Assembly: GCA_005879255.1 (NCBI GenBank)
Contig: VBKY01000039.1
Location: forward strand, 1 to 56,222
DNA: 56,222 nucleotides
From: Deltaproteobacteria bacterium
GTDB taxonomy: Bacteria; Desulfobacterota_B; Binatia; UBA9968
Direction: 5' to 3'
The position numbers and the translations under genes are program-made. This document shows, piece after piece, positions 16,699 to 24,704 of this stretch. The notes beneath the pieces were generated by a model. It worked only from the letters and a program-made list of their open reading frames with translations, searched no databases and was not told where the DNA came from. Position 1 is the first letter of the stretch. Every line of letters starts with the position of its first letter.

Positions 16699-18096
16699 AT
16701 GGCAGAACGTAAATCATCGGTGGACGTCCTAATCGTCGGCGGCGGCAACGCGGGGTTGTGCGCTGCGATCACTGCGCGCCGAGCAGGCGCACGAGTGCTC
16801 CTGCTCGAGAGCGCGACGAAGGATTTTCGCGGCGGTAACAGCCGGCACACGCGCAACATCCGCGCCATGCACAAGGCGGCCACGGCTTACCTCACCGGCC
16901 CGTACGACGAGGAGGAGTTCTGGGACGACCTCCTGCAAGTAACCGGGGGCGAGACAAACGAGCATCTCGCCCGGCTGACGATTCGCGCTTCGGAGGAGCT
17001 CGGAGAGTGGATGCCGGCGAACGGCGTCCGTTGGCAGGGTTCGCTGCGCGGCACCCTTCACTTGGGGAGGACCAACCTGTTCATGCTCGGCGGTGGCAAG
17101 GCAATGGTAAACTCCTACTACAACGCCGCTTCTAGGCTCGGCGTAGAGGTTGCCTACGAATCAGAGGTTCGCGAGCTCAAGATAGGTGATGGAGAGTTCA
17201 TCTCGGCGGTAGCGATTTGCAATGGGGCAACTCATGAGTTCAACGCGAAGGCGATCGTCGTTGCCTCGGGCGGATTCGAAGCGAACATTCCCTGGCTGAA
17301 GGAGTACTGGGGAGAAGCGGCCGACAACTTCATCATCCGCGGCACCAAGCATAATCAGGGACAGATGTTAAAGGAACTGCTCAAGCATGGCGCGAAGCCG
17401 GTTGGGAATCCGCGTGGCTGCCACGCCGTGGCGGTCGACGCGCGGGCGCCGAAGTTTGACGGCGGTATCGTCACGCGTCTTGACAGCGTGCCGTTTGGCA
17501 TCGCCGTCAACAAAGAAGTCAAGCGATTCTATGACGAGGGCGAGGATTTCTGGCCGAAGCGCTACGCGATCTGGGGCAAGCTCATCGCGGAGCAGCCGGA
17601 TCAAATCGCCTACTCGATCGTCGACGCCAACGCGCTGCCGCTTTTCATGCCTTCGGTGTTCCCTCCAGTCAAGGCTGGCTCGATCCCAGAGCTGGCCGCG
17701 GCCCTGGGTCTTGATCCACCAGCGCTGGTGGCGGTCGTAGATAAATTTAACCGGGCGGTGCGACCGGGAGCATTCGACCCGAGAAGCCTGGACTCCTGTC
17801 GGACCGAGGGACTCCATCCGCCGAAGAGCCACTGGGCACGGGCGATCGACACGCCACCTTACTACGGCTACCCTTTGCGCCCGGGCATTACGTTTACTTA
17901 TCTGGGCATCACCGTGGACGAGCAAGCAAGGATCATCATGCAGGGAGACCGGCCGGCAAAAAACATTTTCGCCGCCGGTGAAGTGATGGCCGGCAACATT
18001 CTCGGAAAGGGATATTTGGGTGGATTCGGGCTGACCATCGGTTCCGTCTTCGGCAGAATCGCCGGTCGAGAGGCGGCGCGTTATGCTACCGCCTGA
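16699..18096 (+). CDS. tcuA: FAD-dependent tricarballylate dehydrogenase
   Basis: 465 residues of the fumarate reductase/succinate dehydrogenase flavoprotein type. The dinucleotide fold is VDVLIVGGGNAGLCAAITA, with the Glu of VLLLE binding the FAD ribose. It has SRHTRNIRAMH after the FAD region, TKHNQGQMLKELL, and the C-terminal FAD segment IFAAGEVMAGNILGKGYLGG. This signature fits TcuA, which oxidises tricarballylate to cis-aconitate. The next gene overlaps by 14 bp and encodes the TcuB electron-transfer partner, which supports the assignment strongly. Activity on a related tricarboxylate cannot be excluded. The upstream Shine-Dalgarno is weak. Confidence 0.87.
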   Translation: MAERKSSVDVLIVGGGNAGLCAAITARRAGARVLLLESATKDFRGGNSRHTRNIRAMHKAATAYLTGPYDEEEFWDDLLQVTGGETNEHLARLTIRASEELGEWMPANGVRWQGSLRGTLHLGRTNLFMLGGGKAMVNSYYNAASRLGVEVAYESEVRELKIGDGEFISAVAICNGATHEFNAKAIVVASGGFEANIPWLKEYWGEAADNFIIRGTKHNQGQMLKELLKHGAKPVGNPRGCHAVAVDARAPKFDGGIVTRLDSVPFGIAVNKEVKRFYDEGEDFWPKRYAIWGKLIAEQPDQIAYSIVDANALPLFMPSVFPPVKAGSIPELAAALGLDPPALVAVVDKFNRAVRPGAFDPRSLDSCRTEGLHPPKSHWARAIDTPPYYGYPLRPGITFTYLGITVDEQARIIMQGDRPAKNIFAAGEVMAGNILGKGYLGGFGLTIGSVFGRIAGREAARYATA

Positions 18097-19195
18097 ATTG
18101 CTCCAAGAAGGCGAGCGGCAGATGACGATTTGCAACGCCTGCCGCTACTGCGAGGGATACTGCGCGGTTTTTCCGGCGATGGAGCTACGGCGAAATTTCA
18201 CCAAGGCCGACCTGACCTATCTCGCCAACCTGTGCTTCGATTGCCGCGACTGCTACTACTCCTGTCAGTACGCGCCGCCGCATGAATTTGCGGTGAACGT
18301 CCCTAAGCTTATGTCGCAACTGCGCGTGGAGGCGTATAGAGAATTCAGCTCGCCGGCGATTTTCTCTGCTCTATTCAGAAAAAATGCACTGGCGGTGAGC
18401 CTAATTACTTTCGCCGCGCTGGCAATCATAGTGCTGCTGGTGTTGGGCTTGAAAGGGCCGGGCATTTTATTCGGAATTCATCTCGGCGAGGGCGCTTTCT
18501 ACCGCGTGGTTCCCTTTCTCGCAATGACGATACCGGCACTCGCGATGGCGCTCTATGGACTTACGGTTCTGCTCATGGGCGTGGTTCACTTCTGGCGCGA
18601 GACGCAAGGTCATTTGTCGGAGATGATCAGCCTCAGCGACCTCTGGCGCGCCACAAAGGACGCCTTCGGTCTCACCTATATGAAGGGCGGCGGAGCCGGC
18701 TGCAGCTATCCTGATGCGACTTTCACGTATTCGCGACGATGGTTTCACCATTTGGTCTTCTATGGTTTCCTGCTCGACTTCGCGTCGACCAGCGTCGCGG
18801 CATTTTACGATCACTTCTTCGGTTGGCAGGCTCCTTATCCACTTTTTAGTGTGCCCGTCGTGCTGGGAACCGTCGGCGGGATTGGCCTTGTCATCGGCAC
18901 GAGCGGACTAATGGTTCTGAAATACCAGAGCGACCGCGACCCGGCTGAAGCGAAGATGTTGAGCATGGATGTGGCGTTTCTTGCGCTCCTATTCTTCACC
19001 AGCCTGACCGGATTAGTATTGCTTGCGCTCCGTGACACGGCGGCGATGGGAACGCTTCTAGTGATTCATCTGAGCGTCGTTGCCGGCCTGTTCATCACAA
19101 TGCCATACGGCAAATTCGCACATGTGGCTTACCGCTATGCGGCACTGGTGCGGTACGCAATCGAGCAGCGGCGCACTCATTCCGTCAATCCATAG
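18083..19195 (+). CDS. tcuB: Tricarballylate utilisation Fe-S/membrane protein TcuB
   Basis: 370 residues. The N-terminus carries two cysteine clusters for 4Fe-4S centres: CNACRYCEGYC (Cys17, 20, 23, 27) and CFDCRDCYYSC (Cys51, 54, 57, 61). About six hydrophobic membrane segments follow (for example AVSLITFAALAIIVLLVLGL), with His residues suited to haem binding. TcuB re-oxidises the flavin of TcuA and passes electrons to the quinone pool. The ATG lies inside the end of tcuA, so the two are translationally coupled. Confidence 0.88.
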   Translation: MLPPELLQEGERQMTICNACRYCEGYCAVFPAMELRRNFTKADLTYLANLCFDCRDCYYSCQYAPPHEFAVNVPKLMSQLRVEAYREFSSPAIFSALFRKNALAVSLITFAALAIIVLLVLGLKGPGILFGIHLGEGAFYRVVPFLAMTIPALAMALYGLTVLLMGVVHFWRETQGHLSEMISLSDLWRATKDAFGLTYMKGGGAGCSYPDATFTYSRRWFHHLVFYGFLLDFASTSVAAFYDHFFGWQAPYPLFSVPVVLGTVGGIGLVIGTSGLMVLKYQSDRDPAEAKMLSMDVAFLALLFFTSLTGLVLLALRDTAAMGTLLVIHLSVVAGLFITMPYGKFAHVAYRYAALVRYAIEQRRTHSVNP

Positions 19196-19259
19196 CTGGG
19201 GAGACATCAAAGTTTCAGCGAATAGGAAAATTGCAGATCGCCGACCAGAGATGAACTGT

Positions 19260-20300
19260 ATGAAAACGATCGTAGCCGTTTTGATTCTATATTTCCTCGG
19301 ATTTGGCATCGAGTTCACTTTCGCCCAGGCTTTTTATCAGGGCAAAACCCTCAACGTCGTTCTCGGCGGACCGCCGGCCGGATCGGCGGATCTAAGAACA
19401 CGGGCCGTGGTCAATTTTCTGAGCAAGCATGTCCCGGGGAATCCCACCATCATCGTGCAATATATGCCGGCCGGCGGTGGACGGCAGGCGGCGAATCACG
19501 TCTATAAAGTCGCCAAGCCCGACGGGTTGACCGTCGGCAGTATGGGCGCTGCGCTGGTCGCCAATGCGGTGCTGGGCGAGCCGGGAGTGCAGTATGATAT
19601 CGACAGGTTCATTTATTTGGGGACGCCCGACAGCGCGCAGCACTATCTGTTCATTACGCACCGCGATGCCGGTCTGAGTAATTTGGAAAAACTGCGCGCG
19701 ACGCCCGGCGTGCGTATCGGCGGCCAATCGGTCGGACATCCGATTTACATCACCGGCCGGGTTTTCGCGTATTTCATCGGCATGAACAATGCCAAATTCG
19801 TCACCGGCTACACCGGTCCGCAACTCGATATTGCAATCACGCGGCGTGAAGTGGACGCGCGGGTGACCACCGGCGAAACCATGCTGGTTCGTTCGCGCGA
19901 GTGGCTGGAAAAGGGGCTCGTCGACATTCACGCCGGCATTGAAATTCCCAAGGGTAAAAAGAACCAGCGCTTCACCTCGTTACCGGAACTAGAGAGTTTC
20001 GCCAAATCGGATCGCGAGAAGAAACTCGTGGAAATGTTTCGTGCTTTCCGGCTCGCCGGCCAGAATTTCTTTTTGCCGCCGGGCACGCCGAAAGACCGCG
20101 CGCAGATCCTTCAGGATGCGCTGCGCAAGACGCTAAGCGATCCCGAGTTCGAGAAAGAATACGAAAAAATCACCGGCGACACGCCTTCGCCGCTGACGCC
20201 CGAAGCACTGGAGAAGGTTATTAGAGAACTGCCCCGGGACCCCGTCGTGGTCGAACTCTTCAACAAGCTAGCTGGTGCCGATCCTCTGCCAGTGCGCTGA
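19260..20300 (+). CDS. Tripartite tricarboxylate transporter (TTT) family substrate-binding protein, TctC-like
   Basis: 346 residues from ATG 19260, chosen because AGAG lies 9 bp upstream and the protein then opens on a clean signal peptide (MKTIVAVLILYFLGFGIEFT, FAQ); the frame is open back to 19080. Family marks are FYQGKTLNVVLGGPPAGSAD, VQYMPAGGGRQAANHVY, and the closing region with the paired-domain layout of TctC/Bug proteins. In context it should bind tricarballylate, citrate or a similar acid and deliver it for TcuA/TcuB. The membrane partners TctA and TctB are absent here, as is TcuC, so uptake depends on genes elsewhere. Confidence 0.87.
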   Translation: MKTIVAVLILYFLGFGIEFTFAQAFYQGKTLNVVLGGPPAGSADLRTRAVVNFLSKHVPGNPTIIVQYMPAGGGRQAANHVYKVAKPDGLTVGSMGAALVANAVLGEPGVQYDIDRFIYLGTPDSAQHYLFITHRDAGLSNLEKLRATPGVRIGGQSVGHPIYITGRVFAYFIGMNNAKFVTGYTGPQLDIAITRREVDARVTTGETMLVRSREWLEKGLVDIHAGIEIPKGKKNQRFTSLPELESFAKSDREKKLVEMFRAFRLAGQNFFLPPGTPKDRAQILQDALRKTLSDPEFEKEYEKITGDTPSPLTPEALEKVIRELPRDPVVVELFNKLAGADPLPVR

Positions 20301-20649
20301 CACGGTCACAGTCGAAGCTGCGGTACTCGCCGTTATGCCGGTGATAAATCCGCGGCTGATATGGTCTTCCGCAAAGAATCCAAGCCGGGTTTCGTAACCT
20401 GCCGTGATGGACCTCAAACCGAGCCTATTTTGTGAATCCGATTGGACCAACCCGTAAGAAGAATTACCCATCACCGTATGATTTTGCCTCACAACTAATG
20501 CGCTTAGATTCGCTGATCAGGCGGATTACATTTCGTTAAAATCGAGCGAAACCATTTCAAGCCGTTGATTTCGCTTCACTGTTAATAAGTCTGTTAACAA
20601 GAGGGCACATATTTTGCTCCAATCACTAGTAAACGAGAGGAGGTGAATT
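20301..20649. other. 349-bp leader without a recognised gene
   Basis: Both strands contain only short unconvincing frames (the longest is 74 codons on the minus strand, with no family match I recognise). AT content rises toward the right end, where the promoter of the collagen-like gene is expected, but I cannot pick out a confident -35/-10 pair. Confidence 0.4.
20638..20646 (+). promoter_or_regulatory. Consensus Shine-Dalgarno of the collagen-like gene
   Basis: AGGAGGTGA, nearly the full anti-16S complement, ends 3 bp before the ATG at 20650. It is the strongest ribosome-binding site in the window and predicts high expression of the small secreted protein. Confidence 0.8.
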
Positions 20650-21030
20650 ATGAAAAACCGCACGTGTTTAATAAGCGTGCTCTTACTATTCTTCACGCTT
20701 GGATTCGCCAGCCTGGCGGCCGCTCAAGATTCCCCTCAAAAGAACGAAGGAAAAGCAACAATCGAAGGGAAGGCCGGAGACACCAGCTTTGATTTGCGAG
20801 TTCAGGGCGGAGAAGAGAAACGAGGACGTCAGGGTCCGGAAGGCATGCCCGGACGTGAAGGACCGGCGGGTCAGCCGGGACAACCTGGACCGCAAGGGCC
20901 AGCAGGACCATCAGGGCCATCTGGCGGAACAGTCCTAGGTATGGACCCTACGATCGCGATGCTTGTGGGATTGGGCGTGCTTGCGGTACTCATCGTCGCG
21001 ATTGTTGCGGCTTCGCGCAGCAGAGACTAA
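20650..21030 (+). CDS. Small secreted/membrane-anchored collagen-like protein
   Basis: 126 residues. A signal peptide (CLISVLLLFFTLGFASLAAA) precedes a charged stretch (KATIEGKAGDTSFDLRVQGG). Next come eleven uninterrupted Gly-X-Y triplets from GRQ to GPS, many with Pro at X and Glu/Gln at Y. A C-terminal hydrophobic helix (AMLVGLGVLAVLIVAIVAA) ends SRSRD. Gly-X-Y tracts of this kind form collagen triple helices in bacterial proteins, though eleven triplets is short. The expected topology is a trimeric periplasmic or surface stalk held in the membrane. It has a very strong ribosome-binding site and a likely terminator at 21101. Function unknown. Confidence 0.85.
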   Translation: MKNRTCLISVLLLFFTLGFASLAAAQDSPQKNEGKATIEGKAGDTSFDLRVQGGEEKRGRQGPEGMPGREGPAGQPGQPGPQGPAGPSGPSGGTVLGMDPTIAMLVGLGVLAVLIVAIVAASRSRD

Positions 21031-21091
21031 GGATCTTAGCCAGTCGGCCGGAACCGGCCGCAATTCGGTTGCTGAATAGTGGCCAACGGCA

Positions 21092-22465
21092 CTAAGCCTG
21101 CGATCGCTCCCGAGTTGGAAGAATTTCACGCTCGGGGGCGATCGGCGTTTTTGATGCGGATTTGCTCCTGAGAATCAACTCAAAATGACTCTTTAAAACC
21201 GAGCCTGTGGACGGCACCGCCATAATATTGTTGGGATCCGCGATCACTTCCATCACCTGGAAGCCGTTCTCCCCCAAGTCTTTGTAACCGCGGAAATAGC
21301 TATCTCTAAATCCGAGAATGTGACCGAACTCGTGTGCCAGTATCCGTGGCGCGATCGAGTGCGGTCCCAGAACGATTGCGTAATCCTGGACGTGGGTTGT
21401 AAGGGCCCCCGTGGTAAGTATCGCCGCGCCCGGAGGAAATCGCCGTAAATGCTCGAGGATGTCTATCCCTTGGCCCCTAATCGGTTTTTCGGAATCCGCA
21501 TATAAAAGATCGGTTGAGATGTATTTGATATCGAGGTCGACGCGGAAGAAGTTTGTGCCATCGCGTACTTGCCACGTAGACTCAATGACCCGCTTTGTTG
21601 CGGCGACGAATACCTGATCTTCTATATCGGTGTATAAAGGGACGCGAAAAATCCACTCGTGTGGGCGATGTTCTACGCTGACGAAGCCGGGCGTCCGAAT
21701 ACGGCGGGTTGCCCCATTGATCCGATTGGTAAGCAACGCTTCGCGTGTTCTTAGGTCATTGGTTATCTGCACCAACCCGAGCGGCGCCTGGAACGGTTTC
21801 AAAGAAACTGAAAACTTGCCGAAAGCGGCATCGAGGTTTCTTAACCCGTCAAGGATTCCTTGACGTTCGAGCACTTCGTTCTGGAGCGCTGTCTCGAGGT
21901 CATATCCGGCGCGGTCTGCAGCAATGGCGGCCTGCCAAAAACGATTGTATTGGACGTGTGCGTCGATATTCTTCTGCTGCTCGCCCATTCGCTGAAATTC
22001 GGACGCGAGTCTTTCGAAGATGATCCTGCTCTGCCTTCCGCCAAGAATTTTAGCGCGGCGAAGTTCTGCTTCGTGACGGACGATCTCCAGCCATGCCTGA
22101 TCGATCAGTCGGTCCGTCCATGGCCAGCTATACGCAATAGTTCGCGCGCGCAAGGGCGCCTTCGGCGACGGGACGGGCAGTATCTCGGGCAAAATCTGAT
22201 ACCCATGTCGTAGCGGGGGAGCAGCCCGGACGAGCTCAACCACATCCGGTGCACTAGCTCTTAACGCGCTAACGAGGGAGTTGTGATAACCAGCGAGGCG
22301 CTTGCTGTAGATCTGATAATGATCCTGAACCTGGTTGCCCCGTTGAATATATGCGGTGGACGGCTGCTTGTGATGGATGTCGGATGGGTTGTGACCCGGT
22401 TCGAGCAAACAGAAAAATAGCGCTCCGATCGAAACGAACGACGCCGCAGTACGTGGAAGCTTCAG
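21092..22465 (-). CDS. Putative lipoprotein with metzincin-type zinc-protease motif
   Basis: The C-terminal third has HEFGHILGFRD, the extended HExxHxxGxxD zinc site of metzincins, followed by NNIMAVPSTG, a plausible Met-turn. The N-terminal ~250 residues are helical and unassigned (SRIIFERLASEFQRMGEQQK). The conventional start would be TTG 22408. However, the in-frame codons upstream, from a CTG at 22465, encode KLPRTAASFVSIGALFFCLL, a near-perfect lipoprotein signal, with GGAG 7 bp before the CTG. There is no ATG, GTG or TTG between the upstream stop and 22408. I therefore place the start at the CTG, giving 457 residues: a secreted, lipid-anchored protease is likely. If TTG is used instead, the signal is lost. 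Confidence 0.7.
   Translation of the reverse strand: MKLPRTAASFVSIGALFFCLLEPGHNPSDIHHKQPSTAYIQRGNQVQDHYQIYSKRLAGYHNSLVSALRASAPDVVELVRAAPPLRHGYQILPEILPVPSPKAPLRARTIAYSWPWTDRLIDQAWLEIVRHEAELRRAKILGGRQSRIIFERLASEFQRMGEQQKNIDAHVQYNRFWQAAIAADRAGYDLETALQNEVLERQGILDGLRNLDAAFGKFSVSLKPFQAPLGLVQITNDLRTREALLTNRINGATRRIRTPGFVSVEHRPHEWIFRVPLYTDIEDQVFVAATKRVIESTWQVRDGTNFFRVDLDIKYISTDLLYADSEKPIRGQGIDILEHLRRFPPGAAILTTGALTTHVQDYAIVLGPHSIAPRILAHEFGHILGFRDSYFRGYKDLGENGFQVMEVIADPNNIMAVPSTGSVLKSHFELILRSKSASKTPIAPEREILPTRERSQA
21101..21149 (+). terminator. Rho-independent-like terminator of the collagen-like gene
   Basis: A 14-bp stem with one mismatch: cgatcgctcccgag (21101-21114) with ctcgggggcgatcg (21131-21144), followed by gcgttttt. 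It lies inside the 3' end of the convergent metzincin-like gene, so that gene's last codons double as a terminator arm. Confidence 0.6.
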
Positions 22466-22590
22466 TTTAACACTCCAAAATTCCCCCGAGCCTACACTGA
22501 TTTAAAGTCCGGAACAAGAACCTCGACGTCCTCTGGCGAAGTGGAAATTAAAATTTGGAGGGCACGCGCACGCAAACCGCGCGCTATGAA

Positions 22591-23343
22591 TTATCCATGC
22601 ACCCAGCGGTCGACATCGATCTCGTAGCCTTTATCCTGCGAGATGTCGAACGGATTGCGATCCGGATCGAAGCCGCGGTACTCGGCCATCGGCCGGCTGC
22701 TCGGTCGCTGGCTGACGCAGCCTTCCGGCAGCGAGTCGAGAAAATGCTGGATGTCATTGACCAGCCAGCTGAAGTGGTTGAGACCGTCCCTCGGGCTTTC
22801 CCTTTCATTCATGTCGCGGCGCGTGCGATCCGGCAGGATCGCCATTGCGGTGGCGCCATCCGCCGCCCAGCGCACCACTCGGTTTTGCGCACGGATTTTT
22901 TTGCTGGTAGTCGATTCGCGAAACCCAAAAACGTTAACGTAAAAGTCGAGCACGTCGTCGTTGTTCGGTACGCACACAGCGAGATGGCGGATACAGGGAA
23001 AAGTTCGCTCGACGCTCTGCGTGTGAATGGGATCGGTGACGCGATAGTCGCCATGAAAAAGGCCGCCCTCCTCTTGCCGAATATCCGCCGTGGGAGCGAA
23101 ATCCCTGAGCCGCGTTTCGACTCGACCGATGTCTTCGATGGTGACGCCGAAATGGCTGATGCCGAGCTCTTCGGCGCCGTCGCGCCGTTTGAGAATCGAT
23201 ATATTGTAAAAACCATCGGTGAGCGCGATATCTCCCGCATCCGAGCGTCCGAGCTCGCGCATTGAAAAATAGTTGGAGTAAAAACGCGCCAGGTTTTCCG
23301 GCTGGTCGCTGACAATGGCAAGATAACGAATCTGTGAGTCCAT
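22591..23343 (-). CDS. VOC-superfamily protein (two glyoxalase/extradiol-type domains)
   Basis: 250 residues from ATG 23343, which follows AGGAGG by 7 bp; the longer frame to 23457 has no ribosome-binding site. Two vicinal-oxygen-chelate domains: domain 1 begins IRYLAIVSDQPENLARFYSN and has the metal-type strand SHFGVTIEDI; domain 2 begins IRHLAVCVPNNDDVLDFYVN and has LNHFSWLVNDI. The ending NPFDISQDKGYEIDVDRWVH carries an acidic ligand. The layout fits type I extradiol dioxygenases and related lyases, but the substrate is unknown. Divergent from an SBP gene 113 bp away, an arrangement repeated at 28428/28638. Confidence 0.82.
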   Translation of the reverse strand: MDSQIRYLAIVSDQPENLARFYSNYFSMRELGRSDAGDIALTDGFYNISILKRRDGAEELGISHFGVTIEDIGRVETRLRDFAPTADIRQEEGGLFHGDYRVTDPIHTQSVERTFPCIRHLAVCVPNNDDVLDFYVNVFGFRESTTSKKIRAQNRVVRWAADGATAMAILPDRTRRDMNERESPRDGLNHFSWLVNDIQHFLDSLPEGCVSQRPSSRPMAEYRGFDPDRNPFDISQDKGYEIDVDRWVHG

Positions 23344-23455
23344 GGTCGTTCCTCCTTTGACTGGGCGGGACGTTACCACTCCGTCGCCGGTGGCGTCAAC
23401 GCGCAATGAATTGGAAAAATGCGTCGCTTGCGCTATGAGGCAGAAGAGTATGGAC

Positions 23456-24427
23456 ATGAAACCTGTGGCGGTCGGCGTGCTGATAACATTCCTCGTCTCA
23501 ATTTATTCGCCAGCGTGGGGCCAAGAAGGCGCCGGCTTGAAAAAGATTCGCATCGGCTTGCCTAACCGTGGGGTGCCCAATCTCGGGTTGATGGCCGCCC
23601 AACGTTACGGCTTCTTTCGCGCACAGGGATTGGATGCGGAGTTGATCGTCATGCGGCCCAGCATCTCACTCCAGACCTTGATGGCTGGAGATCTGGATTA
23701 TTCAACCGTTCTCGCTTCCGCGGCGCGCGCCAGTGTGAGCGGCCTGCCGATGCGTATCCTCATGGCTCTGACTGTCGGACAGGATTTTTCACTTGTGGTG
23801 CGCCCTGAGATCCGGCGTATGGAAGATCTCAAGGGCAAAACGCTGGCAACTTCCGGAGTAGGCGAATTTACCGATGTCGGCGCGCGGCTGGTGCTTAAAA
23901 AATTTGGTTTGGTGCCCGAGGCGGATGTGAAGCTCCGGGTGCTCTTCGGTAACCATCCGTTGAGATTGAGCGCTCTGCAAGCCGGACAGATTGATGGAAC
24001 GATTATGACGATGCCCTACAACAAGATGGCGGTAAAAATGGGCTTCAGGGAACTCGTTCATCTGCGCGAATTCGTCAAGACGCCTCAAGGCGGCTTGGTG
24101 ACGACGGCGCAAAAAATCCGCAGCGAGGCTGATACGATTCTGCGCACGATCAAAGCCGCGCTGACGGCGAACCGCTTTTTGAAAGCCAACAAGGGCGAGT
24201 TCGTAAAACTCTTGGCAAAGGAGTCCGGGGTTCATGACCCAGTAGTGGCCGGTTTGATTCACGAAGAAATCGTCAAGTTGTATTCAGACACCGGTTTAAT
24301 TTCGGATGAAGCCATGCAGGAATTCATTGCCACTTCGAAAGAAGTGCTGAAAACGTCGCGGGATGTTTCTTTCGCGGAAATCGCCGACTTCAGTTTCGTG
24401 CGCAGGGCATCGAGCGAATTGCGGTAG
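23456..24427 (+). CDS. ABC-type substrate-binding protein, NMT1-like
   Basis: 323 residues from ATG 23456, chosen because AGAAGAG lies 7 bp upstream and the protein opens on a signal peptide (MKPVAVGVLITFLVSIYSPA, WGQ). The frame extends back to 23342. Lobe 1 reads RGVPNLGLMAAQRYGFFRAQ, then DLKGKTLATSGVGEFTDVGA. The tail EIADFSFVRRASSEL is typical of the subfamily. It pairs divergently with the VOC gene, suggesting that the SBP ligand and the VOC substrate are related. No transporter genes adjoin. Confidence 0.88.
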   Translation: MKPVAVGVLITFLVSIYSPAWGQEGAGLKKIRIGLPNRGVPNLGLMAAQRYGFFRAQGLDAELIVMRPSISLQTLMAGDLDYSTVLASAARASVSGLPMRILMALTVGQDFSLVVRPEIRRMEDLKGKTLATSGVGEFTDVGARLVLKKFGLVPEADVKLRVLFGNHPLRLSALQAGQIDGTIMTMPYNKMAVKMGFRELVHLREFVKTPQGGLVTTAQKIRSEADTILRTIKAALTANRFLKANKGEFVKLLAKESGVHDPVVAGLIHEEIVKLYSDTGLISDEAMQEFIATSKEVLKTSRDVSFAEIADFSFVRRASSELR

Positions 24428-24610
24428 GATCAGTGATCCTTGCCGAACGGCAGACGGATCGAAGCAAAAGGATTTCGCCGATTGGCATAGCTGGCGGGGA
24501 CGGGCCTCCGAAAAATTTGCGCGAGCCGAGAAAACTTTTAGGCAAGTAAGAGGAACACAAAAACTTTCTTCACGCCGGAACGCCACGTGGCGCGGCAGAG
24601 TCTTTACAGC

Positions 24611-24704
24611 TTATTTGCCAGGCTTGTAGGCCTTGGCCTCGGCAACGATCTTGCCGGCATCGACCTGATTGATCTCGTCGATCAACTCGTTGGTGATCTG
24701 ATCA
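24611..24704 (-). pseudogene. Frame-displaced 3' end of the SBP gene at 24682
   Basis: Beyond the stop of the upstream frame, the other frame continues DQITNELIDEINQVDAGKIV then AEAKAYKPGK and stops at 24611. This is a believable SBP C-terminus. One extra G near 24703 (gcgtg-gatcag) would join it to the main gene. Confidence 0.65.

Noticed and set aside
22555..23265. 236-codon plus-strand frame across the VOC gene
   Set aside because: Antisense to a protein with two clear VOC domains; no ribosome-binding site.
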